A stretch of DNA of 64,000 nt from Natroniella sulfidigena (GCF_023223645.1 NZ_JALKBY010000005.1:1-64000); one strand, 5' to 3'. Counted from the stretch's first letter, positions 1 through 12,220 are shown. Notes: a model not told the origin generated them from the sequence alone. A program made the numbers and translations.

Positions 1-17
1 TCAAATTCGTTCTTGTT

Positions 18-110
18 TGTCAAGAACTTTTTTGAAATCTTTTTTGTCGCCAAACTTCCTTTTTTTGCGGCAACATCGAGTAGTATATCACCCTACTCCA
101 AACTTGTCAA
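18..110 (-). promoter_or_regulatory. Tandem rRNA-operon-type promoters reading leftward
   Basis: On the minus strand a perfect -35 TTGACA (105-110) is followed after 17 bp by TATACT (82-87). A second TTGACA (18-23) leaves exactly 17 bp to the window edge, so its -10 box would lie just outside. AT-rich sequence precedes the first -35. Tandem strong promoters downstream of gyrA match the position of rrnO in Bacillus subtilis. I infer an rRNA operon to the left; its genes are not in the window. Confidence 0.7.
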
Positions 111-188
111 GAAAAAGATTAATTTTTTATGCAGATATCGTATACACCCAGTACACATCGTAAACTTAAAAGTTAAAGAAGTAGAATA

Positions 189-207
189 AAGGGGGCTTAA
201 CCCCCTT
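189..207 (-). terminator. Terminator of the gyrB-gyrA operon
   Basis: The stem AAGGGGG / CCCCCTT with a 5-nt loop starts a few bases after the gyrA stop. On the minus strand it is followed by TTTATT, so it can act as a Rho-independent terminator separating gyrA from the leftward promoters. Confidence 0.75.
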
Positions 208-212
208 GCTTT

Positions 213-2627
213 TTAATCAACATACCCAATAGAAGCAACTCTATCATCTTCATTCAAATTCATAACTCTAACTCCTTGAGTATTTCGACCTGTACAAGAA
301 ATTTCAGAAATTGAAGTTCTTAATAATATACCTTCCTCACTAATAATGATAATTTCTTCATTTTCATCTACCATCTTAATTTCAACTAAATCTCCATTAG
401 TATCAGTTCTATTTAAAGTAATTAGTCCTTTGCCACCTCTACTTTGAGTTCTGTATTCATGTAATGGGGTTCTCTTGCCATACCCTTTTTCGGTAATCAC
501 CAATAAATCTCCATCCTCATTGACAATTTCCATACCAATTACTTGATCACCTTGTTCCAAACTTATACCCTTCACTCCTCTAGCTGTTCGACCAACACTT
601 CTTACATCTTGCTCAGAAAAACGAATAGCCAACCCTTGCTTAGTAGCTAGCATAATTTCTTGCTCATCATTAGCTAATTTAACATCAATTAATTCATCGT
701 TTTCAATTAGCGTTAAAGCAATTAAACCAGTATAGTTTGTATCATATTCATCAATTTTAGTTTTCTTTATAATTCCTTGCTTAGTGGCCATTACTAGGTA
801 TTGGTCAGTTCCAAACTCAGAGATTGGCATTACAGTTGTAACTTTTTCATCTGATTCAATTTCTAATAAATTTATAATTGCTGTTCCTCGCGCTTGTCTT
901 CCTGATTCAGGAATCTGATAACCTTTCAAACGATAAACGCGTCCCATATTAGTAAAGAACAGGATATAGTCGTGGGTTGAGGTGGTATAGATGTTTTGAA
1001 CCGTATCATTTTCTTTAGTTTTGATACCTATAATTCCTTTCCCACCACGATGTTGATTACGATATGTATCTAATGGCATTCTTTTTATATACCCCTGTTC
1101 TGTTAATGTAATTATCACTTCTTCTTCTTCAATTAAATCTTCCAAATCTAAATCAATATCTTGGTCAATGATTTTAGTTTTTCTATCATCAGAGTATTTA
1201 TCTTTTAACTTTAGTATTTCTTCTTTAATAACATCTAATAATTTCTTTTCACTAGCTAAAATTGATTGTAAGTATTTGATCTTTTTCTCTAATTGTTCAT
1301 ACTCATTATCAATTTTATCTCTTTCTAAATTAGTTAGCCGATGTAATCTCATATTTAAAATTGCTTTAGCTTGTTTCTTAGAAAATTCAAATTCATCTTT
1401 TAATCTTTTGCGAGCAATTGAAGAGTTCTTAGAAGAGCGGATAACTTTTATTACTCGCTCGATATTATCCAAAGCTTTCTTAAACCCTTTTAAGATATGA
1501 GCTCTAGCTGTTGCTTTATTTAAATCATATCTTGTTCTCCTAGTAATTACATCCTTTTGGTGATTTATATAATGGTTCAACACTTCTTTAATCCCTAAAA
1601 TTTGTGGTTCCTTATCAACTAAAGCTAACATGATAATACCGAAAGTTGTTTGTAATCTAGTGTGCTTATATAGCTTATTTAAAATGATTCGTGGATTAAC
1701 CCCACGTTTTAATTCAATAACTACTCTCATCCCTCTTCTATCAGATTCGTCACGTAAATCTGTAATCCCTTCAACTTTCTCTTCTCTTACTAATCGAGCA
1801 ACTTTTTTTATTAATTTTGCTTTATTTACTTGATAAGGTAATTCTGTAATTATTATTTGTGCTTTTTCATTATTTAATTCTTCAATTTTAGTTTCTGCTC
1901 TAAGCTTAACCTTACCTCTTCCAGTCTCAAAATATTTTTTTATAGCTTTACGTCCCATTATCTTTCCTCCAGTAGGAAAGTCAGGGCCTTTTATTATTTT
2001 CATTAGTTCGGTAATTTCTAATTGAGGGTTATCTATTAATTCTATAACCCCATCAATAACCTCTTTAATATTATGAGGTGGAATGTTTGTACTCATCCCT
2101 ACTGCAATCCCAGAGGAACCATTAATCAATAAATTAGGAACTCTTGCTGGTAAAACTTCTGGTTCTTCTAAAGTCCCATCAAAGTTTTCAACAAAATCTA
2201 CTGTATCTTTTTTTATATCTGATAATAACTCAGTTGTTATATTGGTCATTCTTGCTTCAGTATATCTCATTGCTGCAGCTGAGTCTCCATCAATCGAACC
2301 AAAGTTACCATGTCCATCAACTAGCTGATAACGATAAGAAAAATCTTGGGCCATTCTAACCATAGTATCATACACAGCTGTATCTCCATGGGGATGATAT
2401 TTACCTAAAACTTCTCCTACAATTCGAGCTGATTTTTTATGAGATTGTGTTGGCTTCATTCCTAGTTCATTCATAGCATATAAAATTCTTCTGTGAACAG
2501 GTTTTAAACCATCCCTTACATCTGGCAAAGCACGACCAACTATAACGCTCATTGCATAATCAATATAAGCTTCTTGCATTTCCTCTTCAATATCTACTAC
2601 CTTTACATTATCATTTAATTCTTTCAT
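213..2627 (-). CDS. gyrA: DNA gyrase subunit A
   Basis: This is the breakage-reunion subunit of gyrase, which with GyrB introduces negative supercoils using ATP. At 804 aa it is full length. The catalytic Tyr lies in the AMRYTEARM motif near residue 122. The quinolone-pocket motif [11 protein letters not shown] carries Thr where E. coli has Ser83. The GyrA-box appears as QHRGGKG near residue 535, and the C-terminal half is the repeated beta-pinwheel DNA-wrapping domain. The ATG follows a strong AGGGGG site. It is the last gene of the leftward dnaA-to-gyrA block, 11 bp after gyrB, and a terminator follows. The assignment is secure. Confidence 0.98.
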   Translation of the reverse strand: MKELNDNVKVVDIEEEMQEAYIDYAMSVIVGRALPDVRDGLKPVHRRILYAMNELGMKPTQSHKKSARIVGEVLGKYHPHGDTAVYDTMVRMAQDFSYRYQLVDGHGNFGSIDGDSAAAMRYTEARMTNITTELLSDIKKDTVDFVENFDGTLEEPEVLPARVPNLLINGSSGIAVGMSTNIPPHNIKEVIDGVIELIDNPQLEITELMKIIKGPDFPTGGKIMGRKAIKKYFETGRGKVKLRAETKIEELNNEKAQIIITELPYQVNKAKLIKKVARLVREEKVEGITDLRDESDRRGMRVVIELKRGVNPRIILNKLYKHTRLQTTFGIIMLALVDKEPQILGIKEVLNHYINHQKDVITRRTRYDLNKATARAHILKGFKKALDNIERVIKVIRSSKNSSIARKRLKDEFEFSKKQAKAILNMRLHRLTNLERDKIDNEYEQLEKKIKYLQSILASEKKLLDVIKEEILKLKDKYSDDRKTKIIDQDIDLDLEDLIEEEEVIITLTEQGYIKRMPLDTYRNQHRGGKGIIGIKTKENDTVQNIYTTSTHDYILFFTNMGRVYRLKGYQIPESGRQARGTAIINLLEIESDEKVTTVMPISEFGTDQYLVMATKQGIIKKTKIDEYDTNYTGLIALTLIENDELIDVKLANDEQEIMLATKQGLAIRFSEQDVRSVGRTARGVKGISLEQGDQVIGMEIVNEDGDLLVITEKGYGKRTPLHEYRTQSRGGKGLITLNRTDTNGDLVEIKMVDENEEIIIISEEGILLRTSISEISCTGRNTQGVRVMNLNEDDRVASIGYVD

Positions 2628-2638
2628 GAAATATCCCC

Positions 2639-4839
<2,201 letters not shown>

Positions 4840-4855
4840 AAATGAACTACCCTCC

Positions 4856-5725
4856 TTATAATTGTTGGTAAATTTTCATATAATTGCTCCCGATTACCTC
4901 TTCGATTAATTTTTTAGTTAAATTTGTTGGCTTTAGTTCTGTTTTTAACATTACATAGTTTTGAATTATCACTTTCACTTCTTGAGATTCGATTTCTTTT
5001 TCTAAAGCTTTAATCATCAATCGATCTATTTTTAATTTTAATTTTTGAATTAAATTATTTTTTATTGACTCAAACTCTTGTTTTGAAAGATTAGGATATA
5101 GCTCCATAATATCTTTATAGCTCAACCATGGACTACTAGATAATAAACTTTCTACTTCTAAATTGAGCCCTTCATTATTCTTTAATTCACAAATTGGACA
5201 TTTCTCGTTGTCAGGGGAAATTAGAACTGAACATTCAGGGCATACCTTCCAGCTATTTGATTTTTTCCACTTATTCTTTTCTTTAAATGTTTTCATTAAC
5301 TTATAAAAATTATCTTTTAATTTTGAGTCTGAAATTTGATTTGTTATTCTTTCTATATCTTCTTCTTCCTGCAAACTCAATTTAACTTCTTGATATCCAG
5401 TCTCTTTTTTAACCTTTGTTTTATTTTTAGTCTTTGAAATACTTCCTACATTAAACCTAATATCCTTAACTAAATTGGAGTCTAATTTTTGATTTAGCTT
5501 TGTTATTAGATCTTCTTTCATAAATAATAACTGATGTGCCCATGTGGGATTATCTACTGTTATAAATAAAACTCCTCTGTTGATATATTTTGCTTCAGTA
5601 TGAAGGTTGATTTCTTTATTATTGATTTGATGCCATAAGATTAGCACCTGCTTTTCTTTTATTTTCTTTTCAATTCCTAAGTTGTTTAACGTGTTTTCTA
5701 AAATTTCTTTAATTAATTTAGCCAT
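4856..5725 (-). CDS. DciA-like (DUF721) protein with zinc-ribbon extension
   Basis: The first ~100 residues resemble DUF721/DciA, the ancestral loader or partner of the replicative helicase: the conserved NPTWAHQLLFMK segment is near residue 80 and a Leu/Lys-rich start precedes it. The protein then continues well beyond usual DciA length, to 289 aa. A CPEC...CPIC zinc ribbon lies near residues 162-179, and an uncharacterised helical tail follows. It sits 2 bp from recF in the dnaA-gyrA block, consistent with a replication role. Function in helicase loading is inference; the tail is unknown. Confidence 0.7.
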   Translation of the reverse strand: MAKLIKEILENTLNNLGIEKKIKEKQVLILWHQINNKEINLHTEAKYINRGVLFITVDNPTWAHQLLFMKEDLITKLNQKLDSNLVKDIRFNVGSISKTKNKTKVKKETGYQEVKLSLQEEEDIERITNQISDSKLKDNFYKLMKTFKEKNKWKKSNSWKVCPECSVLISPDNEKCPICELKNNEGLNLEVESLLSSSPWLSYKDIMELYPNLSKQEFESIKNNLIQKLKLKIDRLMIKALEKEIESQEVKVIIQNYVMLKTELKPTNLTKKLIEEVIGSNYMKIYQQL

Positions 5726-5727
5726 TA

Positions 5728-6834
5728 TTATCCCTCAGTTACAGATCCACTTTTAATTTTAAAAAATTTATATTCCTTGTCAAAACTTTGTCTATAATCT
5801 AAGTGAGTAGTTGTAATGAAAGTTTGAATTTTATTTTGAATATTTTGTAATAGTTGAATTTGACGTTGATTATCTAGTTCTGAAAATACATCATCTAATA
5901 AAAGTAGCGGATATTCCCCTATCTCCGCTTTCATAAATTCTAATTCAGCTAATTTAATAGCTAGTGCGGTTGTTCGCTGTTGTCCTTGTGAACCAAATTT
6001 TCTTATGTTAATGTCATTTACAAGTAATGAAATATCATCTCTGTGCGGGCCAATTTTTGTAACACCATGTTCAATTTCTTGCCTTCTATATTTTTTCAAT
6101 GATTGACTGAACTTCTCTTTTATTTCTTCTTTCGAATCACTGGTTAATTGTAATTTAGTGTCATACTTTAAGATAAGTGTTTCTTTTCCATCAGTAATTT
6201 TTCTCTGCATTAGCTTAGATAAAATACTTAATTTATCTAGTGCTTCTAATCTTCTCTTTATAATTTTGCTTCCCAAATCAACTAGTTGTTGATCCCAGAC
6301 TTGTAGCATATGTTGAGGAGTATTGTTATCTCTAATTTCTTTTAACAGATTATTTCTTTGCTTTAAAACTTTTCTGTATTCTGTTAATAAGTGCTTGTAA
6401 TAAGAGCTAACTTGAGAAATTTCTAGGTTAATAAACTTTCTTCTTCGACTAGGACTTCCTTTAACTAAATTTAAATCTTCTGGCGAAAAAATGACTATGT
6501 TTAAGTAACCGACTAAATCACTTACTCGCTGTAACTTATTAGAGTTAACTTTAATCTCCTTACTTCTACCTTTACTATTTATCTCTAGCTGATATTTTTG
6601 GTTGTCTTTAATTAATTCTCCTTTTAAATAAAACTTATCTTCATTCCACTTAATTAATTCGGAATCTATATTAGTCCGATGAGAACTTCCAGTTCCTAAT
6701 AAATAGATAGCTTCTAAAAGATTGGTTTTTCCTTGAGCATTGGCCCCAATAATTAGATTTAAATCTTGATTAAAACTTAAATGTTCATGATTATAATTTC
6801 TAAAGTTTCTTAGATAAAGCTGGGATAAAAACAA
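5728..6834 (-). CDS. recF: DNA replication/repair protein RecF
   Basis: SMC-like ATPase that helps load RecA at gaps. At 368 aa it has the normal length. Walker A is GANAQGKTNLLEA near residue 33, the ABC-type signature is KFGSQGQQRTTALA, and Walker B is PLLLLDDVFSELD near residue 310. The predicted start is TTG, giving MFLSQLYLRNFRNY, which matches the family N-terminus. The Shine-Dalgarno GGGAG lies rather far upstream. It is 17 bp downstream of the S4-domain gene. Confidence 0.96.
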   Translation of the reverse strand: MFLSQLYLRNFRNYNHEHLSFNQDLNLIIGANAQGKTNLLEAIYLLGTGSSHRTNIDSELIKWNEDKFYLKGELIKDNQKYQLEINSKGRSKEIKVNSNKLQRVSDLVGYLNIVIFSPEDLNLVKGSPSRRRKFINLEISQVSSYYKHLLTEYRKVLKQRNNLLKEIRDNNTPQHMLQVWDQQLVDLGSKIIKRRLEALDKLSILSKLMQRKITDGKETLILKYDTKLQLTSDSKEEIKEKFSQSLKKYRRQEIEHGVTKIGPHRDDISLLVNDINIRKFGSQGQQRTTALAIKLAELEFMKAEIGEYPLLLLDDVFSELDNQRQIQLLQNIQNKIQTFITTTHLDYRQSFDKEYKFFKIKSGSVTEG

Positions 6835-6851
6835 GGTTGTCTAACCACTCC

Positions 6852-7061
6852 CTAAGTAATTATTTGATATTTACGACCATTGTATTCAACTATATCGTCT
6901 GCTTTTAAAACTCTGCTTCTTTTCTGTTCTATTTCTTGATTAACCATAATTTCTCCTGCTTGAATAAGCATTTTAGCCTCTCCGCCTGTACTAACTAAAT
7001 TGGCCCATTTTAAAAACTGATCTAGTTTAATAGTCTCTGTGTTTAACTTTATTTTTTCCAT
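6852..7061 (-). CDS. rlbA: S4-domain RNA-binding protein (RlbA/YaaA family)
   Basis: A 69-aa protein that is essentially a single S4 RNA-binding fold (KLDQFLKWANLVSTGGEAK, then IMVNQEIEQKRSRVLKADDIVE). It matches YaaA between dnaN and recF in Firmicutes. ATG start with a GGAGGGG site. Family members are linked to ribosome assembly; the role in this organism is inferred from synteny. Confidence 0.88.
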   Translation of the reverse strand: MEKIKLNTETIKLDQFLKWANLVSTGGEAKMLIQAGEIMVNQEIEQKRSRVLKADDIVEYNGRKYQIIT

Positions 7062-7080
7062 AATTCCCCTCCTATTTTAA

Positions 7081-8187
7081 TTAAGCACTTCTTACCGGCA
7101 TGATTACATAAATATATTCTTGTTCAGATTTGGTTTTAATTACACCTGGAGCTAATGGCCCTGATAATTTTATAGTGACTTCTTCATCAGAAATTACTTT
7201 TAAAGCATCTAGAAGATACTTAGCATTAAAAGCAATCTCTGTTTCTTGGCCAACTAAAGAAATTGGGATTTCTTCATAAGCCTGACCGATTTCGGGAGCA
7301 TTAGAAGTGATAATCAGTCCATCTTCATTAAAGTTAACCTTGATAATATCAGAATCTTCTTTAGCTAATAAAGCTGCTCGTTTAGTTGCTTGTAACAATT
7401 GCTGAGTATTGACTACTATTTCTGTTTCTGAAGTATCAGGGATAACTTGCTTGTAGTTTGGAAACTGTCCTTCTATTAACCTTGATACAACTGAAATCCC
7501 AGAAAATTTAAATAAAATTTGATTATCAGTAAGAACAATTTTGGTTTTTTCTTCTTGGTTATCCAATAATTTTGTTAGTTCTTGCAAAGTAGTATTAGGG
7601 ATTATTGCTTTAGTTAGTTCTCCTTGCTTATCAGTAATAGTATTCTCCTTATAGGCAAGACGATAAGTATCTGTAGCAATTAATTTAACCGTTTCATCTT
7701 CAAGTAATAACAGTCCCCCAGATAAAAAAGGCTTATTTTCATCTTTTGAAGTTGCAAACTTAATCTGTTCAATTATTTTCTTTAATCTCTGTTGTTCAAT
7801 TGTTAATTTGGTTCCTGACTCAACTTCAGGTAATAATGGAAATTCATCTGCTGGTGAACCATGAATATTAAATTGAGAATTGCCACATTTAATTTGAGCT
7901 GTATTATTAGATGTTTCTGCTGATAAAATTATTTCTTCATTAGGCAACTCCCTAATGATATTAGTAAAGTGTTGAGCAGGTAAAACAATGGCACCTTCTT
8001 GAATAACTTGAGTATTAACAAAACATTCTATTCCTATTTCTAAATCTGTACCAACAAGTTTTAATTTATCTCCTTCTGTTTTTAATAATATTCCTGATAA
8101 AATAGGTAAAGTGGTTTTTGATGAAACAGCTTTTCTTACAGTTTGAATTCCTTGGTAAAATTCTTTTTGTTGCAATTTAACTCTCAC
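7081..8187 (-). CDS. dnaN: DNA polymerase III sliding clamp (beta subunit)
   Basis: The ring-shaped processivity factor of replication, 368 aa with three repeated clamp domains. The N-terminus (MRVKLQQKEFYQGIQTVRKA) and the C-terminal motif ending VIMPVRSA are typical. The start is GTG with an AAGGAGG site 8 nt upstream. It lies downstream of dnaA, with the origin between the two genes, as in B. subtilis. Confidence 0.97.
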   Translation of the reverse strand: MRVKLQQKEFYQGIQTVRKAVSSKTTLPILSGILLKTEGDKLKLVGTDLEIGIECFVNTQVIQEGAIVLPAQHFTNIIRELPNEEIILSAETSNNTAQIKCGNSQFNIHGSPADEFPLLPEVESGTKLTIEQQRLKKIIEQIKFATSKDENKPFLSGGLLLLEDETVKLIATDTYRLAYKENTITDKQGELTKAIIPNTTLQELTKLLDNQEEKTKIVLTDNQILFKFSGISVVSRLIEGQFPNYKQVIPDTSETEIVVNTQQLLQATKRAALLAKEDSDIIKVNFNEDGLIITSNAPEIGQAYEEIPISLVGQETEIAFNAKYLLDALKVISDEEVTIKLSGPLAPGVIKTKSEQEYIYVIMPVRSA

Positions 8188-8207
8188 TTTTAAAACCTCC
8201 TTGATGG

Positions 8208-8499
<292 letters not shown>

Positions 8500-9864
8500 T
8501 TAATGTTTTTTAATCTGGTTTATTAATTTATCTATATTATTTTTGAAACTTTCTTCTTCCTTGCTTTTATTTTCTATTTTGTTGTAAGCATGTAATACTG
8601 TGCTGTGATCTCTTCCTCCAAATCTATTTCCAATTTGGGGTAGAGAAAGATCAGTTAATTCTCTTGAAATATACATTGCTACTTGACGTGGAAAAGCAAT
8701 TGCTCTTGTTCTTTTTTTCGACTTCATATCTTCGATTCTAATACCATAGTGTTGTGCAACAACTTCTTTAATTAGATTAGTTGTAATTTCTTTAGATGTT
8801 TTAGCATTTGAAGAATTATCTACAATATCTTTGAGTGCTTCTTGGGCCAAATCAATAGTAATATCTGCATTAATCAATGATGAGTAAGCTACTACCCTAA
8901 TCAATGCCCCTTCTAATTCTCGAATATTTGATTTTATTTTATTAGCAATATAAACTATTACATTATTTGGAATATCAAGGTCTTCTAGAGTAGCTTTCTT
9001 TTTTAGGATTGCTATTTTAGTTTCTAGATCTGGTTTTTGAATATCAGTAATAAGCCCCCATTCAAATCTTGATCTCAGTCGTTCTTCTAAAGTTGGTATT
9101 TCTTTAGGTGGTCTATCACTTGAAACAATAATTTGTTTATTAGCATCATGTAAAGCATTAAAGGTGTGGAAAAACTCTTCTTGAGTTCTTTCTTTACCAG
9201 CTAAGAATTGAATATCATCAATCAGTAAAATATCGATGCTTCGATATTGGTCTCTGAATTGTATAGTTTTATCATATCTAATGGAATTAATTAGTTTATT
9301 AGTAAATTTCTCTGAAGTTAAATACATAACTTTCATATCAGAATTATGTTGAAGGATATAATTCCCAATTGCATGCATTAAATGAGTTTTTCCTAAACCG
9401 ACATCTCCATAAATAAAGAGTGGATTATAGGCTTTAGCTGGTGCTTCTGCTACTGCTAAAGATGCAGCATGAGCAAAGCGGTTACTATTCCCAATGACAA
9501 AAGTATCAAAAGTATATTTAGAATTTAAAACTGAAGGGTTTTCTTCTTGTTGAGCCTCTTCTGTAACCTCTTTTGAATCATCTTTTAATAATATCTCTTC
9601 AGTTTCCTTTAGTTCAGGAATAATAAATTTGATATTGTAAGAATCATTAGTTATTTCTGAAATCGTTTCTTGGATTAGATTAGAATATCTTGTTTCTAGC
9701 CAGTCTTTAGCAAATTCATTAGGAACTTCAATAACGAGTGAATTTCCTTGAATTGTAAGAATTTTAGTTGACTTAAACCAAGTTTCAAAGCTTGGTTTGC
9801 TCAATTTAGTTTCGATTTTACTCAGTGCCTTGTCCCATAATTTTTTTGGAGTTTTTTCAAGCAC
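8500..9864 (-). CDS. dnaA: Chromosomal replication initiator DnaA
   Basis: The AAA+ initiator that binds DnaA boxes and opens the origin. Domain I spans roughly residues 1-85, an acidic linker follows, and then the AAA+ core carries Walker [17 protein letters not shown], Walker [13 protein letters not shown] and an arginine-finger region [12 protein letters not shown]. The C-terminal DNA-binding domain has the signature [16 protein letters not shown] place the start at GTG 9864, giving 454 aa, because AGGAGG lies 7 nt upstream; the frame extends ten more codons to a TTG without a ribosome site. A palindrome with two DnaA boxes just upstream suggests autoregulation. Confidence 0.97.
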   Translation of the reverse strand: MLEKTPKKLWDKALSKIETKLSKPSFETWFKSTKILTIQGNSLVIEVPNEFAKDWLETRYSNLIQETISEITNDSYNIKFIIPELKETEEILLKDDSKEVTEEAQQEENPSVLNSKYTFDTFVIGNSNRFAHAASLAVAEAPAKAYNPLFIYGDVGLGKTHLMHAIGNYILQHNSDMKVMYLTSEKFTNKLINSIRYDKTIQFRDQYRSIDILLIDDIQFLAGKERTQEEFFHTFNALHDANKQIIVSSDRPPKEIPTLEERLRSRFEWGLITDIQKPDLETKIAILKKKATLEDLDIPNNVIVYIANKIKSNIRELEGALIRVVAYSSLINADITIDLAQEALKDIVDNSSNAKTSKEITTNLIKEVVAQHYGIRIEDMKSKKRTRAIAFPRQVAMYISRELTDLSLPQIGNRFGGRDHSTVLHAYNKIENKSKEEESFKNNIDKLINQIKKH

Positions 9865-9884
9865 ACTATAACCTCCTAGAAAAC

Positions 9885-10114
9885 TTATCCACAAAAAGAT
9901 TAATCTTTTTGTGGATAAATTGTTTATTATCTAAAAATAAAGCTAAAAAAAGAATTAGTTATCCACAAGAAAGCCTTGATTTAGGTGAATAACTAATCTT
10001 TGTAATAATTTAAGTACTAAATTATTAATATATTAAATTTTAAGCAATCAAGTTCAATATTACACACTAATAATAACAAATTATTAACAACTTATCAACA
10101 AATTTTGTGGATAA
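9885..10114. promoter_or_regulatory. Second DnaA-box cluster upstream of dnaA
   Basis: The dnaA-rnpA gap holds DnaA boxes at 9885, 9910, 9959 and 10106 (TTATCCACA or its complement) and a relaxed TTATCAACA at 10092. The first two are the ends of a perfect 34-nt palindrome (9885-9918) immediately upstream of the dnaA ribosome site. This may be the second half of a bipartite origin and an autoregulatory operator. No rpmH gene is present in this gap. Confidence 0.8.
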
Positions 10115-10138
10115 TTCAATAAAATAATTTAATAAGTC

Positions 10139-10168
10139 TTGACATGCCCTGACTAGATAATCTATAAT
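10139..10168 (+). promoter_or_regulatory. SigA-type promoter for rnpA-yidD-yidC-khpB
   Basis: TTGACA (10139-10144), an 18-bp spacer and TATAAT (10163-10168) form a consensus vegetative promoter. Its leader contains a hairpin (CTAAAGAA 10212-10219 with TTCTTTAG 10226-10233) just before the rnpA ribosome site. Confidence 0.85.
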
Positions 10169-10253
10169 TTAGTATAGTGTCTTAGATTATAAAAAATTGT
10201 AAGAAAGATAGCTAAAGAATTAAACTTCTTTAGTTTTAGGGAGGAACTTATTG

Positions 10254-10592
10254 ATGGTCAAGGATGGAAAATTGAAGAAGACACATGAGTTCAAAAGAGT
10301 TTATAGAAGGGGAAACTCAGTTGCTAATCGGTTACTTGTTTTGTATGTACTAGCTACTAGAGAACCAACAAGAAGAGTAGGCTATTCAGTCAGCAAAAAA
10401 ATTGGTAAGGCTGTAGTCAGAAATAGAGTAAAGAGGGTTCTAAAAGAAGCTTATAGGCATAACAAAGATAAATTAACTACAAGATTAGATCTTGTTTTAA
10501 TTGCCCGAAAGCCGATTGTAGATGCATCTTATCAGCAGATAGAGAGTGCAATGAATCATTTATTTAGAAAAGCTAAAATATTGAAAGGTTGA
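10254..10592 (+). CDS. rnpA: Ribonuclease P protein component
   Basis: The basic protein subunit that helps RNase P RNA mature tRNA 5' ends. At 112 aa it contains the family signature near residue 60 ([20 protein letters not shown]). The ATG at 10254 follows GGGAGG; a TTG directly before it is also possible. It overlaps none of its neighbours and yidD follows after 4 bp. The usual upstream partner rpmH (L34) is missing. Confidence 0.95.
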   Translation: MVKDGKLKKTHEFKRVYRRGNSVANRLLVLYVLATREPTRRVGYSVSKKIGKAVVRNRVKRVLKEAYRHNKDKLTTRLDLVLIARKPIVDASYQQIESAMNHLFRKAKILKG

Positions 10593-10596
10593 TCTG

Positions 10597-10821
10597 ATGA
10601 ATGGATTATTTAGAAAAATATTGCTCAAAATAATTAGATTCTACCAAGTCTTTATTTCTCCTTTGAAATTGAGAAAGAGCTGTCGGTTTTATCCTAGTTG
10701 TTCAGAGTATGCAATTAGAGCGATTGAAAAGTATGGTGTTTTAAAAGGAGGAATTAAAGCAATTAGTAGAGTTTTAAGATGTCATCCATTTAATTCTGGA
10801 GGATATGATCCAGTAGATTAA
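10597..10821 (+). CDS. yidD: Membrane protein insertion efficiency factor YidD
   Basis: A 74-aa protein with the diagnostic Cys-rich motif [15 protein letters not shown] and the C-terminal [13 protein letters not shown]. YidD is a small membrane-associated protein that assists YidC-dependent insertion. Position between rnpA and yidC is conserved in bacteria. Confidence 0.95.
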   Translation: MNGLFRKILLKIIRFYQVFISPLKLRKSCRFYPSCSEYAIRAIEKYGVLKGGIKAISRVLRCHPFNSGGYDPVD

Positions 10822-10842
10822 ACTAATTTGGGAGGGTTTATT

Positions 10843-11496
10843 TTGGTAAATTTATTTTCAGTAGGAGTTTTTGGATGGTTGGGAGATTTTATGAAAACAT
10901 TATTAGCCCAGCTATATAGTTTTACCGGGAGTTATGGTTCAGCGATTATTTTATTAACTGTAAGTATTAGGTTACTTTTATTTCCATTAGTATCTAAACA
11001 GACACGTTCTATGAAGAAGATGCAAGAGTTACAACCACTAATGGAAGAGTTAAAAGAAAAGTATGGTGATGATCAAGAAAAATATCAACAGGAAACTATG
11101 AAATTATATCAAAAACATAAAGTAAATCCTGCGGCAGGTTGCTTACCATTACTTGTTCAAATGCCGATTTTAGTCGCTTTATTTAGAGCATTACAAGATT
11201 GGGAAGAATTAATAGGAGAATCCTTCTTAGTAATTCCTGATTTGAGTGGTCCTTATTTACCATTGGTTATTTTAACTGGTTTGGTAATGTTGGGACAAAG
11301 TTTAATGACTCAGAAGTTGACAGGAAAAGGTGGTAATAATAAGATGGCATTATTTATGCCAGTATTTATTATCTTTATTGGGTTTAGGTTACCGGCTGGT
11401 GTTTTAGTGTATTGGTTTACTTCTAATCTGATTATGGCAACACAGCAGTACTTTTTATATAGAGAACCTACTGAATCAAAGGAGGAATCAACTTAA
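10843..11496 (+). CDS. yidC: Membrane protein insertase YidC (short form)
   Basis: The Oxa1/YidC insertase for inner-membrane proteins. At 217 aa it is the short type without the large periplasmic domain of Gram-negative YidC, and no lipoprotein signal is visible. The Oxa1 core includes SIRLLLFPLVSKQTRSMKKM, the motif NPAAGCLPLLVQMPILVALF and a last helix RLPAGVLVYWFTSNLIM. I prefer the TTG at 10843 because GGGAGGG lies 6 nt upstream; the frame could start at TTG 10828 inside the ribosome site. KhpB follows immediately. Confidence 0.93.
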   Translation: MVNLFSVGVFGWLGDFMKTLLAQLYSFTGSYGSAIILLTVSIRLLLFPLVSKQTRSMKKMQELQPLMEELKEKYGDDQEKYQQETMKLYQKHKVNPAAGCLPLLVQMPILVALFRALQDWEELIGESFLVIPDLSGPYLPLVILTGLVMLGQSLMTQKLTGKGGNNKMALFMPVFIIFIGFRLPAGVLVYWFTSNLIMATQQYFLYREPTESKEEST

Positions 11497-11497
11497 A

Positions 11498-12124
11498 ATG
11501 GAGAGGGTCATTGCAACAGGGGAAACGGTTCAACAGGCCCTTACTAAAGGAGTAGAAAAACTAGGAGTAAGTAAAGAAGATGTAAATTATGAAGTGTTAG
11601 AAGAATCTAAATCAGGCTTTTTAGGTCTCTTTGGGAAAAGAGATGCTAAAGTTGAGGTTGTTAAAAAGATAGATAAAGCTGAACTAGCTAAAGAGTTTTT
11701 AGAGGAAGTTATTGGGCAGATGGAGTTGAATTTGATGGTTAAGGTTGTTGAAAAAGACTTAAATAATAGAAAAATAATTTTAGATATAACTGGTGATGAA
11801 TTAGGGATTATTATTGGATATAGGGGTAAAACTTTAAATTCATTACAATACTTGACTAATTTAGCGATTAATAAGGGTGATAGTGAATATGTGCGTGTAG
11901 TTGTAGATGCTGAAGGCTATCGACAACGGCGCAAAAAGACTTTAGAAAAATTAGCCTTTCGGATGACTAAGAAGGCGAAGAAAAAGAAAAGAAAAGTGAT
12001 CTTAGATCCGATGCCTGCTCATGAAAGAAAGATTATTCATAGTGCTTTGCAAAACAAGTCTGGTGTTTCTACTTATAGTGAGGGAAAAGAACCTTATCGC
12101 AAGGTAGCTATTGTAGCTGATTAA
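11498..12124 (+). CDS. khpB: RNA-binding protein KhpB (Jag)
   Basis: A 208-aa protein with an N-terminal Jag_N domain (VIATGETVQQALTKGVEKLG, KSGFLGLFGKRDAKVEV), a type-II KH domain (GDELGIIIGYRGKTLNSLQY) and a C-terminal R3H domain ending in PMPAHERKIIHSAL. KhpB binds RNA, with KhpA in many Firmicutes, and influences cell division and sporulation. It is 1 bp after yidC and ends the rnpA operon. Confidence 0.94.
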   Translation: MERVIATGETVQQALTKGVEKLGVSKEDVNYEVLEESKSGFLGLFGKRDAKVEVVKKIDKAELAKEFLEEVIGQMELNLMVKVVEKDLNNRKIILDITGDELGIIIGYRGKTLNSLQYLTNLAINKGDSEYVRVVVDAEGYRQRRKKTLEKLAFRMTKKAKKKKRKVILDPMPAHERKIIHSALQNKSGVSTYSEGKEPYRKVAIVAD

Positions 12125-12129
12125 GATTT

Positions 12130-12165
12130 AAACCCAGTATTTTAATTAAAATGCTGGGTTTGTTT
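12130..12165 (+). terminator. Terminator after khpB
   Basis: A 14-bp stem (12130-12143 with 12148-12161, one G-U pair) closes on a 4-nt AATT loop and is followed by TGTTTAATT. It separates the rnpA operon from mnmE. Confidence 0.85.
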
Positions 12166-12220
12166 AATTAGTAATTAAAAATATTAACTTAGGGTAGTTT
12201 ATTAATTAGGGGTGAGATTA

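Noticed and set aside
1168-2359. Plus-strand ORFs inside gyrA
   Set aside because: They are antisense shadows of a fully conserved gene, without ribosome sites or recognisable protein sequence.
2380-2420. Thr at the GyrA position equivalent to E. coli Ser83 as a resistance mutation
   Set aside because: Without relatives to compare, it may be the natural residue of this lineage; resistance cannot be claimed.
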